A DNA stretch of 64,000 nt from Promicromonospora umidemergens (GCF_024171995.1 NZ_JAMTCT010000001.1:1-64000); one strand, 5' to 3'. Positions 1 to 7,990 are shown, counted from the first letter of the stretch. Numbers and translations: made by a program. The notes: a model not told the origin generated them from the sequence alone.

Positions 1-118
1 GCTCCACTCCACGCTCGGTTACCGTACACCGAACGAAGTCGAAGAAGCCTGGCACACGGCGAATATCGCGGCGTAAGAATCATCGGAATCAACTGTCCGA
101 AATTCTTAGGGCCCCTCA
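1..118 (+). mobile_element. Right end of an IS3-family insertion sequence
   Basis: The left part of the element lies outside the window. What is visible is the last codons of the transposase, a short untranslated tail and a candidate right terminal inverted repeat at about 91-118 that ends in CA, as IS3-family ends do (5'-TG...CA-3'). The bases directly after 118 are in frame with a GIY-YIG protein fragment, so 118 is taken as the insertion boundary. The left repeat and target duplication cannot be checked from this window. Confidence 0.6.
2..76 (+). CDS. IS3-family transposase OrfB, 3' end (partial)
   Basis: Only the last 24 codons before a TAA are present. They encode HSTLGYRTPNEVEEAW followed by a short tail. 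The H-S-x-L-G-Y-x-(T/S)-P-x-E stretch is the characteristic end of the DDE integrase core of IS3-family OrfB transposases, which cut and join the element's ends during copy-out/paste-in transposition. The rest of the protein lies upstream of the window, so whether the element is intact cannot be judged. Confidence 0.75.
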   Translation, partial: LHSTLGYRTPNEVEEAWHTANIAA

Positions 119-385
119 GGACTGCAGTTGCGCCGTGTGGGTCGCACCGAACGGCTGACGTTCAGTGACGGTGAAACGGCCCTTTCTGCGTGGATGGATG
201 AGCACGCACGAGTCTGTTGGTACGTCGCCCCAGAGCCGTGGCTCATCGAGTCCAAGCTCATCTCGGAACTCGTCCTGCCACTCAACCTCGACAAGAACAA
301 GCACAGCGGCTTCCATGCAGCGCTGACCGTCGCCCGGCAAAGTCAGCGTGAGACAGCGAGAAACCTACCGGTCTTGCTGCGGTGA
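119..385 (+). pseudogene. GIY-YIG nuclease-family protein, C-terminal remnant cut by the IS
   Basis: The frame is open from the IS boundary through LRRVGRTERLTF and then reads LSAWMDEHARVCWYVAPEP, ending in LDKNKHSGFHAALTVARQSQ. This pattern of a basic strand, a WM-x-EH-x-R segment, a PLNLD-x-N motif and an FH-x-x-L-x-x-x-R helix is typical of the C-terminal half of small actinobacterial GIY-YIG-domain proteins. The GIY and YIG motifs themselves are missing because they would lie upstream of the inserted element. The TTG at 128 could start an 85-residue product, but it would lack the catalytic core. I read this as an insertionally inactivated gene. The family assignment rests on recalled similarity. 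Confidence 0.55.
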
Positions 386-1063
386 ACCAGGCCGGGGCAG
401 CGGGATAGAGTCGCAACTGTGACGAGCGCCGATGCCAACCTGCCTGATCACGCGCGTGTCGCGCGCTGTGCCTGAGATCGTAAGTCACGATCACGGTCGC
501 CCGTGTGTGTCTCGGGTGGGGACCCCTTGTCCAAGCACAGGAATGCGATCTGGCCACGCGCCTCGGCTGCCCGCTTCCGGTGTGGCACGCAGCAGGCACG
601 CCCCGCCCCGGCTAACCTAGAAACCGCAGAATCCCAACGATCCCGCGCCACCAAACCACATGATCAACTTCTGATCGCCTGACTGCTCCGACCCGGCGGA
701 TACGCCGAAAGGGCAGCTGACCGGCACTGCCGCCTTGCGCCGCCACGCACCGCCAGCCGCCGTTTCTCGTAGTCGCGTGCAACCGGTGTGTGATTCGTCA
801 GGTGCAGGTTCAGCCACGGGGAGGGCCCAGCAGGAGCCAATCCTCCAACTGTCCTGACGCGTCCGTGCCCGCCAGGCGGCAGAGGCCTACGACGCCCACG
901 TGCCGAACGAACTTCTCTCACTCGCTGCCCAAGAGGGCGGTCCCGGTCCACGAGCAGGTGCCCGCCAGTATGCAGATCCAGCCGCACGTCGGTCGGTACA
1001 AGTTGCCCTGACCGGCTCGTGGCCCAGTCGGGGTCGCGTCGGGCCACAGCGGTTCCGACCGAT
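386..1063. other. Intergenic region with no convincing gene
   Basis: About 680 bases without a recognisable gene. A TANNNT box at 406-411 lies 7 nt before a GTG at 419, the same spacing as the leaderless promoters elsewhere in the window, but the frame it opens stops after 18 codons (419-475), so it is either a leader peptide or the start of a decayed gene. A stretch around 858-1020 on the plus strand stays open and protein-like (AAEAYDAHVPNELLSLA) but has no start signal. No tRNA, CRISPR or repeat array is visible. Confidence 0.5.
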
Positions 1064-1825
1064 CTACGTCGGCTCCCAGACGACGATGTCGAACGCGACG
1101 GTCTCGGCGCTGCGGTCGAGCGCTGCGAGTCGCGCGTACGCCGTGCGGCGCTGGTTCGTCTGCACGCACAGGTGCATTCCTTCGACGACGGCGTCGTGGC
1201 TGATCGTCTGCTGCCAGGTCGTCAGTGCTTCGCAGTCGGCCCGGCTGGGGGTGCTGCTCATGACCGTGAGCCGAACCCCCTCGACGCCGGCGTCGCCGTA
1301 GCAGAGGTCCTGGAAGACCGACGCCGCACCCCAGTCGGCTGAGGTGCTGTCCAGGTCGAGGCAGCTGTGGAGCATCACCTGGACGGGCGAGTCCGTCTGG
1401 CGCCGGATGTCCAGGACCACCGCCCCGGGCGGATCGCCCGCGGCCTTCTCCGGGGCGTCTCCGTCGCCGTCCGGCTCCTGGGGCGCTGCGCCGTCGTCCG
1501 CCTCGCTGCGCAGGCGCTCGTTCTCCTCGCGCAGCTCCTGGTTCTGCTCGTCGAGGTCGTCCAGCTCGCGGTCCAGGCTGCTGTTCTGGTCGCGGAGGGC
1601 GGCCAGCTCGTCCTCGAGCTGATCGTTGGTCGTTCCGAGGTCGCGAACTTGCGCCTCAAGCTCGGATGATCCGGGATCGGGACTGTCGGAGCCGATCAGG
1701 TCTTCGCCCCATGCGGTGGCGACGCCGCCTAGGATCGCCGCGAGGACGGCGGCGATCACGGCGTCCGTATGCTGCGCTAACCGGCGCGTGGGGCGCTCAG
1801 GCGCGCGGGTCTGTTCCCTGTCCAC
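1064..1825 (-). CDS. Membrane-anchored coiled-coil protein, function unknown
   Basis: The chosen GTG start at 1825 gives 253 residues. The N-terminal segment is short, basic and cytoplasmic; a single hydrophobic helix follows at about residues 20-37 (VIAAVLAAILGGVATAW), then a strongly heptad-like coiled coil from about 50 to 100 rich in L, E, D and R. A charged Asp/Glu/Pro linker leads to a C-terminal domain of about 130 residues with three cysteines, probably outside the cell. The longer open frame upstream lacks coding character and would run into the divergent ABC gene promoter. I do not recognise the C-terminal domain. It diverges from the ABC transporter operon with 178 bases between starts, so the two could share control. 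Confidence 0.6.
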   Translation of the reverse strand: MDREQTRAPERPTRRLAQHTDAVIAAVLAAILGGVATAWGEDLIGSDSPDPGSSELEAQVRDLGTTNDQLEDELAALRDQNSSLDRELDDLDEQNQELREENERLRSEADDGAAPQEPDGDGDAPEKAAGDPPGAVVLDIRRQTDSPVQVMLHSCLDLDSTSADWGAASVFQDLCYGDAGVEGVRLTVMSSTPSRADCEALTTWQQTISHDAVVEGMHLCVQTNQRRTAYARLAALDRSAETVAFDIVVWEPT

Positions 1826-2003
1826 TGCCGCCCAGGATAGCGGGCATCCATCGCTGGTCCGATGCGGTGCCAGAAAGGCCCCTGAAGTTCCGGCCCAAGG
1901 GATGCTGGCCGGCCTTGTCCGGTTGGGCGGTAGTGCCAGCGTTACCGCCGAGACAGTCGCCAGCGCCATCGACCCCGGCGCACGACTGGCGTGGGATGAA
2001 CAC

Positions 2004-2798
2004 ATGTCGTTCCCCTCCTCGCAATCGGTTCCACCACCGTCGTCCGGAGCCTCGTCGAGCGACGGGCCCTCGCCCGCCGTGCGCACAGCCGAGCTCACCC
2101 GTACCTTCGGTCATCAACCAGCCGTGGTCACCGCACTGGATCGCGTATCGGTCGCGTTCGAGGCGGGTCGGTTCACCTCGATCATGGGGGCGTCGGGATC
2201 GGGCAAGTCGACCCTGCTGCACTGCCTCGCGGGTCTCGAGCGGCCAGGCTCGGGGTCGGTCCATGTCGCCGGAACAGATCTCGCGCGTCTTTCGGACGCG
2301 CAGCTGACGACGTTGCGCCGCGACCGGCTCGGGTTCGTCTTCCAGGCGTTCAACCTGATCCCGACCCTGACCGCCGAAGAGAACATCACTCTGAGCGAGC
2401 GCATCGGTGGACCCCGGATCCAGCGCGAGTGGATGTCCCATCTGGTGGAGGTCCTTGGGCTCGGCGATCGCCTGAAGCATCGGCCCAGCGAGCTGTCCGG
2501 TGGACAACAGCAGCGTGTGGCGATCGCCCGGGCGCTGGCACACCGCCCGGCGGTCGTCCTCGCCGACGAGCCCACGGGCAACCTGGACTCGCATGCCAGC
2601 AGTGAGGTGCTGAGCTTCTTGCGTCTGGCGGTCGAGCGGTTCGGCCAGACGGTGGTGATGGTGACGCACGATCCCGTCGCTGCCGCGGGCACCGATCGAG
2701 TCGTGTTCCTCCGGGACGGCCGGGTGGACGGTGAGCTCCAGGACCCGTCGGCCGACGGCGTCCTGGCCCGCCTGGCCTCCAGGGGGTCAGCGGCATGA
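2004..2798 (+). CDS. ABC transporter ATP-binding protein, MacB/LolD type
   Basis: A 264-residue cytoplasmic ATPase that would power an FtsX-type permease. All nucleotide-binding motifs are visible: Walker A GASGSGKST, a Q-loop FQAFNLIPTLTAEEN, signature LSGGQQQRVAIARAL, Walker B VVLADEPTGNLD and switch histidine VTHD. The spacing and the NLD after Walker B are typical of the MacB/LolD/FtsE group, which act as mechanotransmitters or antimicrobial-peptide exporters. ATG 2004 is chosen; GTG 2079 also fits because the first 25 residues are low-complexity Ser/Pro. The stop overlaps the permease start by 4 nt (ATGA), so the pair was translationally coupled. As the permease is truncated, this ATPase may now lack a partner. 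Confidence 0.85.
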   Translation: MSFPSSQSVPPPSSGASSSDGPSPAVRTAELTRTFGHQPAVVTALDRVSVAFEAGRFTSIMGASGSGKSTLLHCLAGLERPGSGSVHVAGTDLARLSDAQLTTLRRDRLGFVFQAFNLIPTLTAEENITLSERIGGPRIQREWMSHLVEVLGLGDRLKHRPSELSGGQQQRVAIARALAHRPAVVLADEPTGNLDSHASSEVLSFLRLAVERFGQTVVMVTHDPVAAAGTDRVVFLRDGRVDGELQDPSADGVLARLASRGSAA

Positions 2799-3751
2799 TC
2801 ACTCTCGCCTGGCGCAGTCTGGCGGCACGGAAGCTCGCCATCCTCGCCGCCCTGCTCTCGGTCGTCGTGGGCTCGTCGCTGGTGACGGCAGGCTTGCTGG
2901 TCGCCGGTTCGCAGGAACAGCAAGGGGCAGCGAGCGTGACGAGCTGGCGGTTCGACGGCGTCGATGCTGTCGTCAAGCCGCCCGCGAGCGTCCAGCTGAA
3001 CAGCGGTCTCGCACTCGACCTGCCGTCCATGCCGCAACTGAGCCCCCAGCAGATCGACGACGTTCGCCGAGCACCCGGGGTCACCGCGGTCACGCTGGAG
3101 TCGCCGTTCCCCGCGTATCTGGTCGCGCCCGACGGCACGGTGACCGGCGATGCCTTCACGCGTTCGTGGGGGCATCCGTGGTCGACGGCGGTCGCCGACA
3201 GCGCGTCGCTCGTCGCGGGCCGGGAACCGAGCCGGCCAGGTGAGGTAGCGGTGGACGAGTCCGTGGCGATGCCCGCCGGAGTCAGCGTCGGCGACAGCGT
3301 TCCGGTCGTGCTCGCCGCGAGCACCGAAGAGCTCACGGTGAGCGGCATCGTGCGGCGTCCGGGAGAGCAGTTCGAGCACGCCTTGTTCTTCACCGACGAG
3401 GCCGTGGCACGGTTCGGCGGCGCTCCGGTCGCGGCGCTGGTCTCCCTGACCGACGCCGAAGCGCTGCGGAACGCTGTTCCCGGCCTCCAGGTCTTCACCG
3501 GCGAGGATCGCGCGGGGAGCCTGCAGCTCGATCCGCGTCAGGCCGAGCTCGCCGGCGGGTCCGGCCAGTTCGTGATGGTGATCGCGTTCCTGTCCTTGAC
3601 GATCGCAGTGTTCGTCATCTGCAGCACGCTCACCGTCTCCATCGGGCAGCGGCGACGCGAGCCGCTGTCACCGCCTTTTCGGACCTGCCGACGTCGGCGG
3701 CCGACGACGATCCCCTCGCCCATGTTGGATCTGCCGCGCTGGGACTCTTGA
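2795..3751 (+). pseudogene. FtsX-like permease, truncated after the second membrane helix
   Basis: The reading frame begins as a normal MacB/FtsX-type permease: one N-terminal membrane helix (AILAALLSVVVGSSLVTAGLL), a large extracellular domain of about 220 residues, and the first helix of the FtsX core (FVMVIAFLSLTIAVFVICSTL) followed by the usual IGQRRRE loop. In intact proteins this loop continues with L-A-L-x-R-x-x-G and two or three more helices. Here, at about 3660, the sequence switches to the middle of a histidine kinase in another frame, and translation runs about 30 out-of-frame residues to a stop. Roughly two thirds of a usual 800-residue two-unit permease are missing. It cannot form a working transporter alone. 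Confidence 0.75.
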
Positions 3752-4107
3752 TCCTGGCGCTCGGTCTGTATCTCGTCACGCTTGCCGCCGAGGGGCAGCG
3801 ATACCTCACGCGCCAGCTCGTCAGCGAGCCCGCCGACGAGATCGCGGAGCGGCTGGACGACCTCACTCGCTCCCGCGCGCGACTGACGACCGCCTTCGAC
3901 GATGAACGACGGCGGATCGAACGCGATCTGCACGACGGCGCCCAGCAACAGCTGACCTCTCTCGTCATGACACTCGGCACCCTGCGCTATCAATATGACC
4001 GCGACGACGACGTCACGCCGCTCATCGATCAGGCCCACGCCGATGCGCAACGGGCCATCGACGAGCTCCGGGACATCGTGCACGGCATCTACTTCTCGAG
4101 GAGCTGA
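3661..4107 (+). pseudogene. Sensor histidine kinase fragment (HisKA_3 type)
   Basis: From 3661 the frame encodes a membrane helix (GLLILALGLYLVTLAAEG), a linker, and a NarL-family dimerisation/phosphoacceptor helix with DERRRIERDLHDGAQQQL, where the His of LHDG is the phosphorylation site. It then reads ELRDIVHGIY, which normally leads into the ATPase domain, but the sequence breaks at about 4094 into a response regulator. Both the N-terminal sensor part and the whole ATP-binding domain are absent. There is no start codon with a ribosome site; TTG 3748 is the first possible. The fragment is the middle of what was a kinase between permease and regulator. Confidence 0.75.
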
Positions 4108-4298
4108 CGCCCCGCGAGACGGAGGTGCTTGCCCTCATGGCCGAGGGCAGGACGAACACCGCTATCGCCGTCGCACTGGTCATCACCGAGGCGGCGGTCG
4201 CCAAGCACATCAACCGCATCTTCGCCAAGCTCCAGCTCAGCGTGGACGACACCACGCACAAGCGGGTGCAAGCGGTTCTCACCTATCTTCGGCAATAG
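4095..4298 (+). pseudogene. NarL/LuxR-type response regulator, DNA-binding domain only
   Basis: The frame from 4095 reads LTPRETEVLALMAEGRTN, then AVAKHINRIFAKLQL, the LuxR-type four-helix DNA-binding domain that ends NarL-family response regulators. The receiver domain with its phosphoacceptor aspartate is missing: the sequence joins directly to the preceding kinase fragment at about 4094-4104, in a different frame. There is no plausible start codon, so it is probably not translated. In intact relatives such a regulator follows its kinase and controls the adjacent ABC exporter. Confidence 0.75.
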
Positions 4299-4348
4299 CC
4301 CGCCGTCCGAGGTCGCCCGACGCCGTCGGGCGACCTCGGACGGCGGGC
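4298..4348. terminator. Bidirectional terminator, perfect 25-bp inverted repeat
   Basis: Arms 4298-4322 and 4324-4348 are perfectly complementary around a single central base, giving a very stable GC-rich hairpin. It begins on the last base of the regulator-fragment stop codon and lies 19 bases from the stop of the convergent oxidase gene, so it can terminate transcription from both sides. No T-tract follows, as is usual in GC-rich actinobacteria. Confidence 0.8.
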
Positions 4349-4367
4349 CAGACGTGGTGAGCTCACA

Positions 4368-5957
4368 TCACTCCACCGGGATCGACTGCCCGTGATGGAA
4401 GATGTCCGCCGAGTCCCAGCGGCGCTTCACGGCAACGAGGTTCCGCTCGTTCTTGCGGAAGTTGTCGAGGAAGTAGAGCCGCAGCGCGTCATCGACGGTG
4501 CCCTTGGCATGTGTGCCGAGAACGCTGTCCGGATAGTTGTAGTACGCCCCTGCGACCGTTCCGCTCGGATCCTTGGCCGGGTTGGGAGTCCCGCCGTACT
4601 CGGCGTAGACGTCTCGGTAGAACTCGTTGATCCATCCAAGATGGGCTTCGGTCTGGGCGTCGTAGGGAGCGTGGCTTCCCTCGCCAGGACGCGCGTCATT
4701 GAGCCAGTAGGTCTGATACTGCAGCTTCATGATGGCGCTGCGCTGGGGAACCGCAGTCACGTCGGAGGCGACCCGGTTGATGGCGCCCCCGTAGCTGTCG
4801 ACCTGCAAGAGACTCTGGCTCATGTCCGACGTGGAAACACCTTCCGGCGTCGTGTTGAGCCAGCGGTAGATCTTGTCGACCTGATCCGAGGGAAAGGCCT
4901 TGTTCATGTACGCGGACTTGTACTTGCCGAACTGGTTGGGACCCGACCCGTTCATGGTCTGCAGCGCTTCGAGGTAGGTGACGTGTTGCACCTTCTCGTT
5001 GCCTATGAGGTCTGTCATCCACCCCGGATGGCCGCCGAGCGGGTTCCGCAACGGCGTATGGTCGACGATCGCCCCGAAACGCGTTCGCGCCTCTCGGTAC
5101 CGTCGCTCGGTCTCGGCCCGGTGGTCGAGGAGAGTGGTCCCTGCGGGGGAGACGGCCTGGACCGTCATGCCGAGCTGCCCGGCCGATACATGCGTCAGCT
5201 TCAGCAGGCTGAACTCGGTCTCGGGCATGTCACCCACGAACTCTGCGTAGTAGGCGAGCAGGTCCGCGAAGGAAGCCGTGTCGACCGATGACCAGTCCCA
5301 GGAGAGGGTGTAGATCGAGGCGAGCTCCGGGGCCTCGGGCAACTCATTGAAGTAGTAGCGCAGGATGACACCGAAGTTCCCGCAGCCGGCCCCCCGGAGG
5401 GCCCAGAAGAGCTCTTGCTCGTCCTTCGTGCTGGTCGCCGACACGTGGTGCAGCTCGGCCTTCTTGGACGAGTCGTTCCAGGTCACGATGTCGACCGCGC
5501 TGAGGTGGTCGACGACCAGACCGTGCAGTCGCGACAGGAGCCCGTATCCACCGCCGGTGATGTGGCCCCCGGCACCGACCGAGTAGCAGGTTCCTCCGGG
5601 AAGTGTCTTGTTGAAACCGTTCAGCAAGGCTCGGTAGACGGACCAGTTCTCACAGCCTGCCTCGACGAAGAACGCAGACCGCTCTTTGTCCCAGCCGACA
5701 CGGTTCATCGAGGACATGTCGATGATGGCCCTGGTCGAGCCGTTGTAGACGAAGTTCTCGTAGCAGTGGCGTCCGGACACGACCTTGACGTCGCGCCCGT
5801 GACGGGAGATGGCGTCGGTGATCTGTGAGACCGCCTCGGTATCGTTCTTGGGCACATAGACCGCCTCGAGCTTCGAGGCGAACCAGCGCCGGTCGAATCC
5901 TTGACGGTCACTGAGCACTATGGGACGGGAACCGGTGCTCGCAGGCGAGTTGGACAT
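4368..5957 (-). CDS. FAD-linked oxidase, berberine-bridge enzyme (BBE) family
   Basis: A 529-residue flavoprotein that would oxidise a sugar or secondary-metabolite substrate with oxygen as acceptor, releasing peroxide. The N-terminal FAD-binding_4 domain carries SGRHCYENF with His64 and GGTCYSVGAGGHITGGGYG with Cys124, the two positions that tether FAD in bicovalent BBE enzymes such as glucooligosaccharide oxidase. The C-terminal BBE motif is present (YYNYPDS...LYFLDNFRKNERNLVAVKRRWD). No signal peptide is seen, so it is probably cytoplasmic. The ATG is preceded by GGAGG at a good distance. It is the downstream gene of a two-gene unit with the SIS-fold protein, 54 bases away, suggesting that oxidase and SIS protein act on the same compound. 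The substrate cannot be read from sequence. Confidence 0.8.
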   Translation of the reverse strand: MSNSPASTGSRPIVLSDRQGFDRRWFASKLEAVYVPKNDTEAVSQITDAISRHGRDVKVVSGRHCYENFVYNGSTRAIIDMSSMNRVGWDKERSAFFVEAGCENWSVYRALLNGFNKTLPGGTCYSVGAGGHITGGGYGLLSRLHGLVVDHLSAVDIVTWNDSSKKAELHHVSATSTKDEQELFWALRGAGCGNFGVILRYYFNELPEAPELASIYTLSWDWSSVDTASFADLLAYYAEFVGDMPETEFSLLKLTHVSAGQLGMTVQAVSPAGTTLLDHRAETERRYREARTRFGAIVDHTPLRNPLGGHPGWMTDLIGNEKVQHVTYLEALQTMNGSGPNQFGKYKSAYMNKAFPSDQVDKIYRWLNTTPEGVSTSDMSQSLLQVDSYGGAINRVASDVTAVPQRSAIMKLQYQTYWLNDARPGEGSHAPYDAQTEAHLGWINEFYRDVYAEYGGTPNPAKDPSGTVAGAYYNYPDSVLGTHAKGTVDDALRLYFLDNFRKNERNLVAVKRRWDSADIFHHGQSIPVE

Positions 5958-6011
5958 GTTGAGGCCTCCATGCTCGAAAAGGGATGGCTGCGGAGTACTG
6001 CCGAGAGGGTT

Positions 6012-7295
6012 TCAGTAGCCGCGTTCCAGAAAGTTCGCGTGGGCCCGGTCGTCGTACTCGCTCGCCCCGACCTCCCAGTAGTTCTGCCAGTAGTTGGGCG
6101 TCTGGCCGCGTTCGACCATGCGATAGGTCCATTGAGCAGTCAGGAGCCAGAGCACCAGATTCCCCGAGATCCCGCTGACCGGGCACACCGGCTCGTCAAA
6201 GCCCGGGATGTCGAGGACACCCGCGCCGTCACCGCTGTGCGTGCTGATGGCGAGATCCACGTGCTTGTTGAGCGGGTCGGTACCCCCATGTCCATCGAAG
6301 GGGCCGAAGGCGACGACCATGGCGCCGACCTGCTTGGCGTGCTTCGCGACCTGGATCTCGTCGCTGTTGTCGGCGCTGATCGCGCCGATGAGCACTATGT
6401 CGTTGGCCTTGAGCTGCGTCTTGTACAAGTCGTACGGCTGCATGATCATGCTGCCGGCAGCCGTCTCGTAGGCCTCGTTGACGAACATGCTCTGAGTGCC
6501 TTCGTAGGGCGTTCCGGTCTGTGCATGCCCGTACACGAGAAGGCGTGGGCGGTCTGCGGCCCTCGCGGAGCGCAGGATGCGGTCGGTCCAGGCGCGCGCC
6601 ACCCGGTCGATCACCTCGAACTCACGCCGGCGGATACGTTCGAAGCTCCTCAGGGCGTGGTCGAGGTACTCGCGAGCCGCGTCGGCGCCGTCGTCGGATC
6701 CTTCGGTACTGATCTGCGTGCACAGAGCAGCCGTACAGGCCCAGTAGACGAGGAACTGCGAGATGCCGCTGGAAGAGATGATCTTGAACTCTGGAATTGC
6801 CGGGGTCGAGATCACGCCGGCGCTCCAGGTGCAGCCGCTGTCGAGCACACGGTCGCAGATCTGCTCGAGCGAGGTGCCCATCTTGACCGGCAGGAAGGCT
6901 CCGACAGGGGTCTTGTAGAAGCGGGCGTAGCTGCAGGTGATACCGACGGTGTACGCGCCACGGGCGCGAGCCTCGTCGGGGCCGACATCGGGAATGGTTC
7001 CTTTGTCGGGGTTGATGAGCGACGCACCGTTCGTGAGCAGGAAGTCGCCCGGTTTCATCTGGTCGTAGTCCGCCGAGATCTTCCGGTCGGCACGCTGTGG
7101 CAGCACCGAGGGCTGACCAGGAAGGCCGGCATTCGCCGCGAACATAGCAAAATGTCCCACCAGGACGTGCGAGAAGATCCGGCCGCCGGAGGCCCGGCAC
7201 GTGTAGGCGACCTTCATCGCCTCACAGATTCCGGTGATCTGTGTGTCTCGAACATGGAGACCGATGCGCTCGATCTCGGCGTAGAAGAGGTCCAT
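6012..7295 (-). CDS. Tandem SIS-fold protein (phosphosugar-isomerase-like)
   Basis: A 427-residue protein that looks like two SIS modules in a row. The first half has GGRIFSHVLVGHFAMFAANAG, then KPGDFLLTNGAS and ARARGAYTVGIT; the second half repeats the scheme with PRLLVYGHAQTG, KANDIVLIGAISADNSDE and VGAMVVAFGPFDGHGG. These are the sheet-loop-helix elements of SIS domains (DUF2529-like), which bind phosphosugars or act as isomerases. The typical Ser/Thr phosphate-binding loops are only partly kept, so a binding or regulatory role is possible. ATG 7295 has no good ribosome site. A better ATG at 7348 (GAAAGGA upstream) is out of frame by two bases across an 8-bp repeat. The BBE oxidase follows in the same orientation. 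Confidence 0.6.
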   Translation of the reverse strand: MDLFYAEIERIGLHVRDTQITGICEAMKVAYTCRASGGRIFSHVLVGHFAMFAANAGLPGQPSVLPQRADRKISADYDQMKPGDFLLTNGASLINPDKGTIPDVGPDEARARGAYTVGITCSYARFYKTPVGAFLPVKMGTSLEQICDRVLDSGCTWSAGVISTPAIPEFKIISSSGISQFLVYWACTAALCTQISTEGSDDGADAAREYLDHALRSFERIRRREFEVIDRVARAWTDRILRSARAADRPRLLVYGHAQTGTPYEGTQSMFVNEAYETAAGSMIMQPYDLYKTQLKANDIVLIGAISADNSDEIQVAKHAKQVGAMVVAFGPFDGHGGTDPLNKHVDLAISTHSGDGAGVLDIPGFDEPVCPVSGISGNLVLWLLTAQWTYRMVERGQTPNYWQNYWEVGASEYDDRAHANFLERGY

Positions 7296-7310
7296 GTAGG
7301 ACGTGCCGGA

Positions 7311-7332
7311 GAGAAGAGGAGAAGAGGAGAAG
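7311..7332 (-). repeat. 8-bp tandem repeat (2.75 units) at the SIS gene start
   Basis: On the plus strand the unit GAGAAGAG occurs at 7311-7318, 7319-7326 and partly at 7327-7332. It lies between a well-formed ribosome site plus ATG at 7348 and the SIS reading frame. ATG 7348 and ATG 7295 are 53 nt apart; loss of one unit would make this 45 nt and fuse the upstream start in frame. Confidence 0.7.
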
Positions 7333-7674
7333 CCGAGGGCTCGTTCATGTGTGCTTCCTTTCAGGTTTCGCAGCCGGCGTCACCGGACGGATGCCTGTTC
7401 GCTGATGGCGTGGGTGGGCGTGCTGAAGGCTCATCGGATTGATCTTTTCCCTCGCGCCGAAGGAAGGTGCGGTGTGTTCATCGAGCCGTCGCGCGCCGGG
7501 GTGCCGTTGGTAGAGCGGAGAAGTCACCGAAGGGCCTGGTCGCTACAGTGCGACCTCGACGGGTTTCCGCCGTCTCGGCGAATTCCCGGATGCGCCAATA
7601 TGCGCCGTACTATCTCTGTGGCAGATGAGACGCGGCCGACCTGCGAATCTGGGTGGTGGGCCTCACGATGGGGA

Positions 7675-7845
7675 TCACGGTCTCGCGTCTGCCGGGACTA
7701 CGAGGATTTCGCTGCCGGTCGTGTCGTCTATGGAGGCCAGCAAGTTTCCCATGATGATGAACCCGCCTACGATGATTGCCGAGTTGGTGCTCCGGTCAAC
7801 AGGGAGGCGAAAGCGCATTCGCGCGGACTCGTTGCCTTGACTCAT
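7675..7845 (-). CDS. Possible 56-residue single-helix membrane peptide
   Basis: Begins ATG AGT CAA GGC and encodes a basic N-terminus, one hydrophobic stretch (SAIIVGGFIIMGNLLASI) and a polar tail ending in PADARP. The architecture fits a small inner-membrane peptide. No clear ribosome site precedes it and I recognise no family, so it may be a chance frame. It sits alone between the SIS gene promoter region and the SRPBCC gene. Confidence 0.25.
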   Translation of the reverse strand: MSQGNESARMRFRLPVDRSTNSAIIVGGFIIMGNLLASIDDTTGSEILVVPADARP

Positions 7846-7990
7846 GAGATTGAAGCTTGCTGCGCATTCGGCTCTGGATCAAGAGTCTCACGTAGCGCCG
7901 TGCGTGCAAGGCGGAGCGCTGCGGCGACAGCTGGCGCGCATGTCGTCTGATGACGGGTCGGTGATGGCGGCGCATGAGCGCCCGCGCCGG

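Noticed and set aside
858-1020. Plus-strand protein-like stretch AAEAYDAHVPNELLSLA
   Set aside because: No start signal, and it runs on into the antisense of the coiled-coil gene; no family recognised.
7495-7520. tRNA-like D-arm sequence (GTTGGTAGAGCGG)
   Set aside because: No matching acceptor stem, anticodon arm or GGTTCGA T-arm follows, so it is a chance resemblance.
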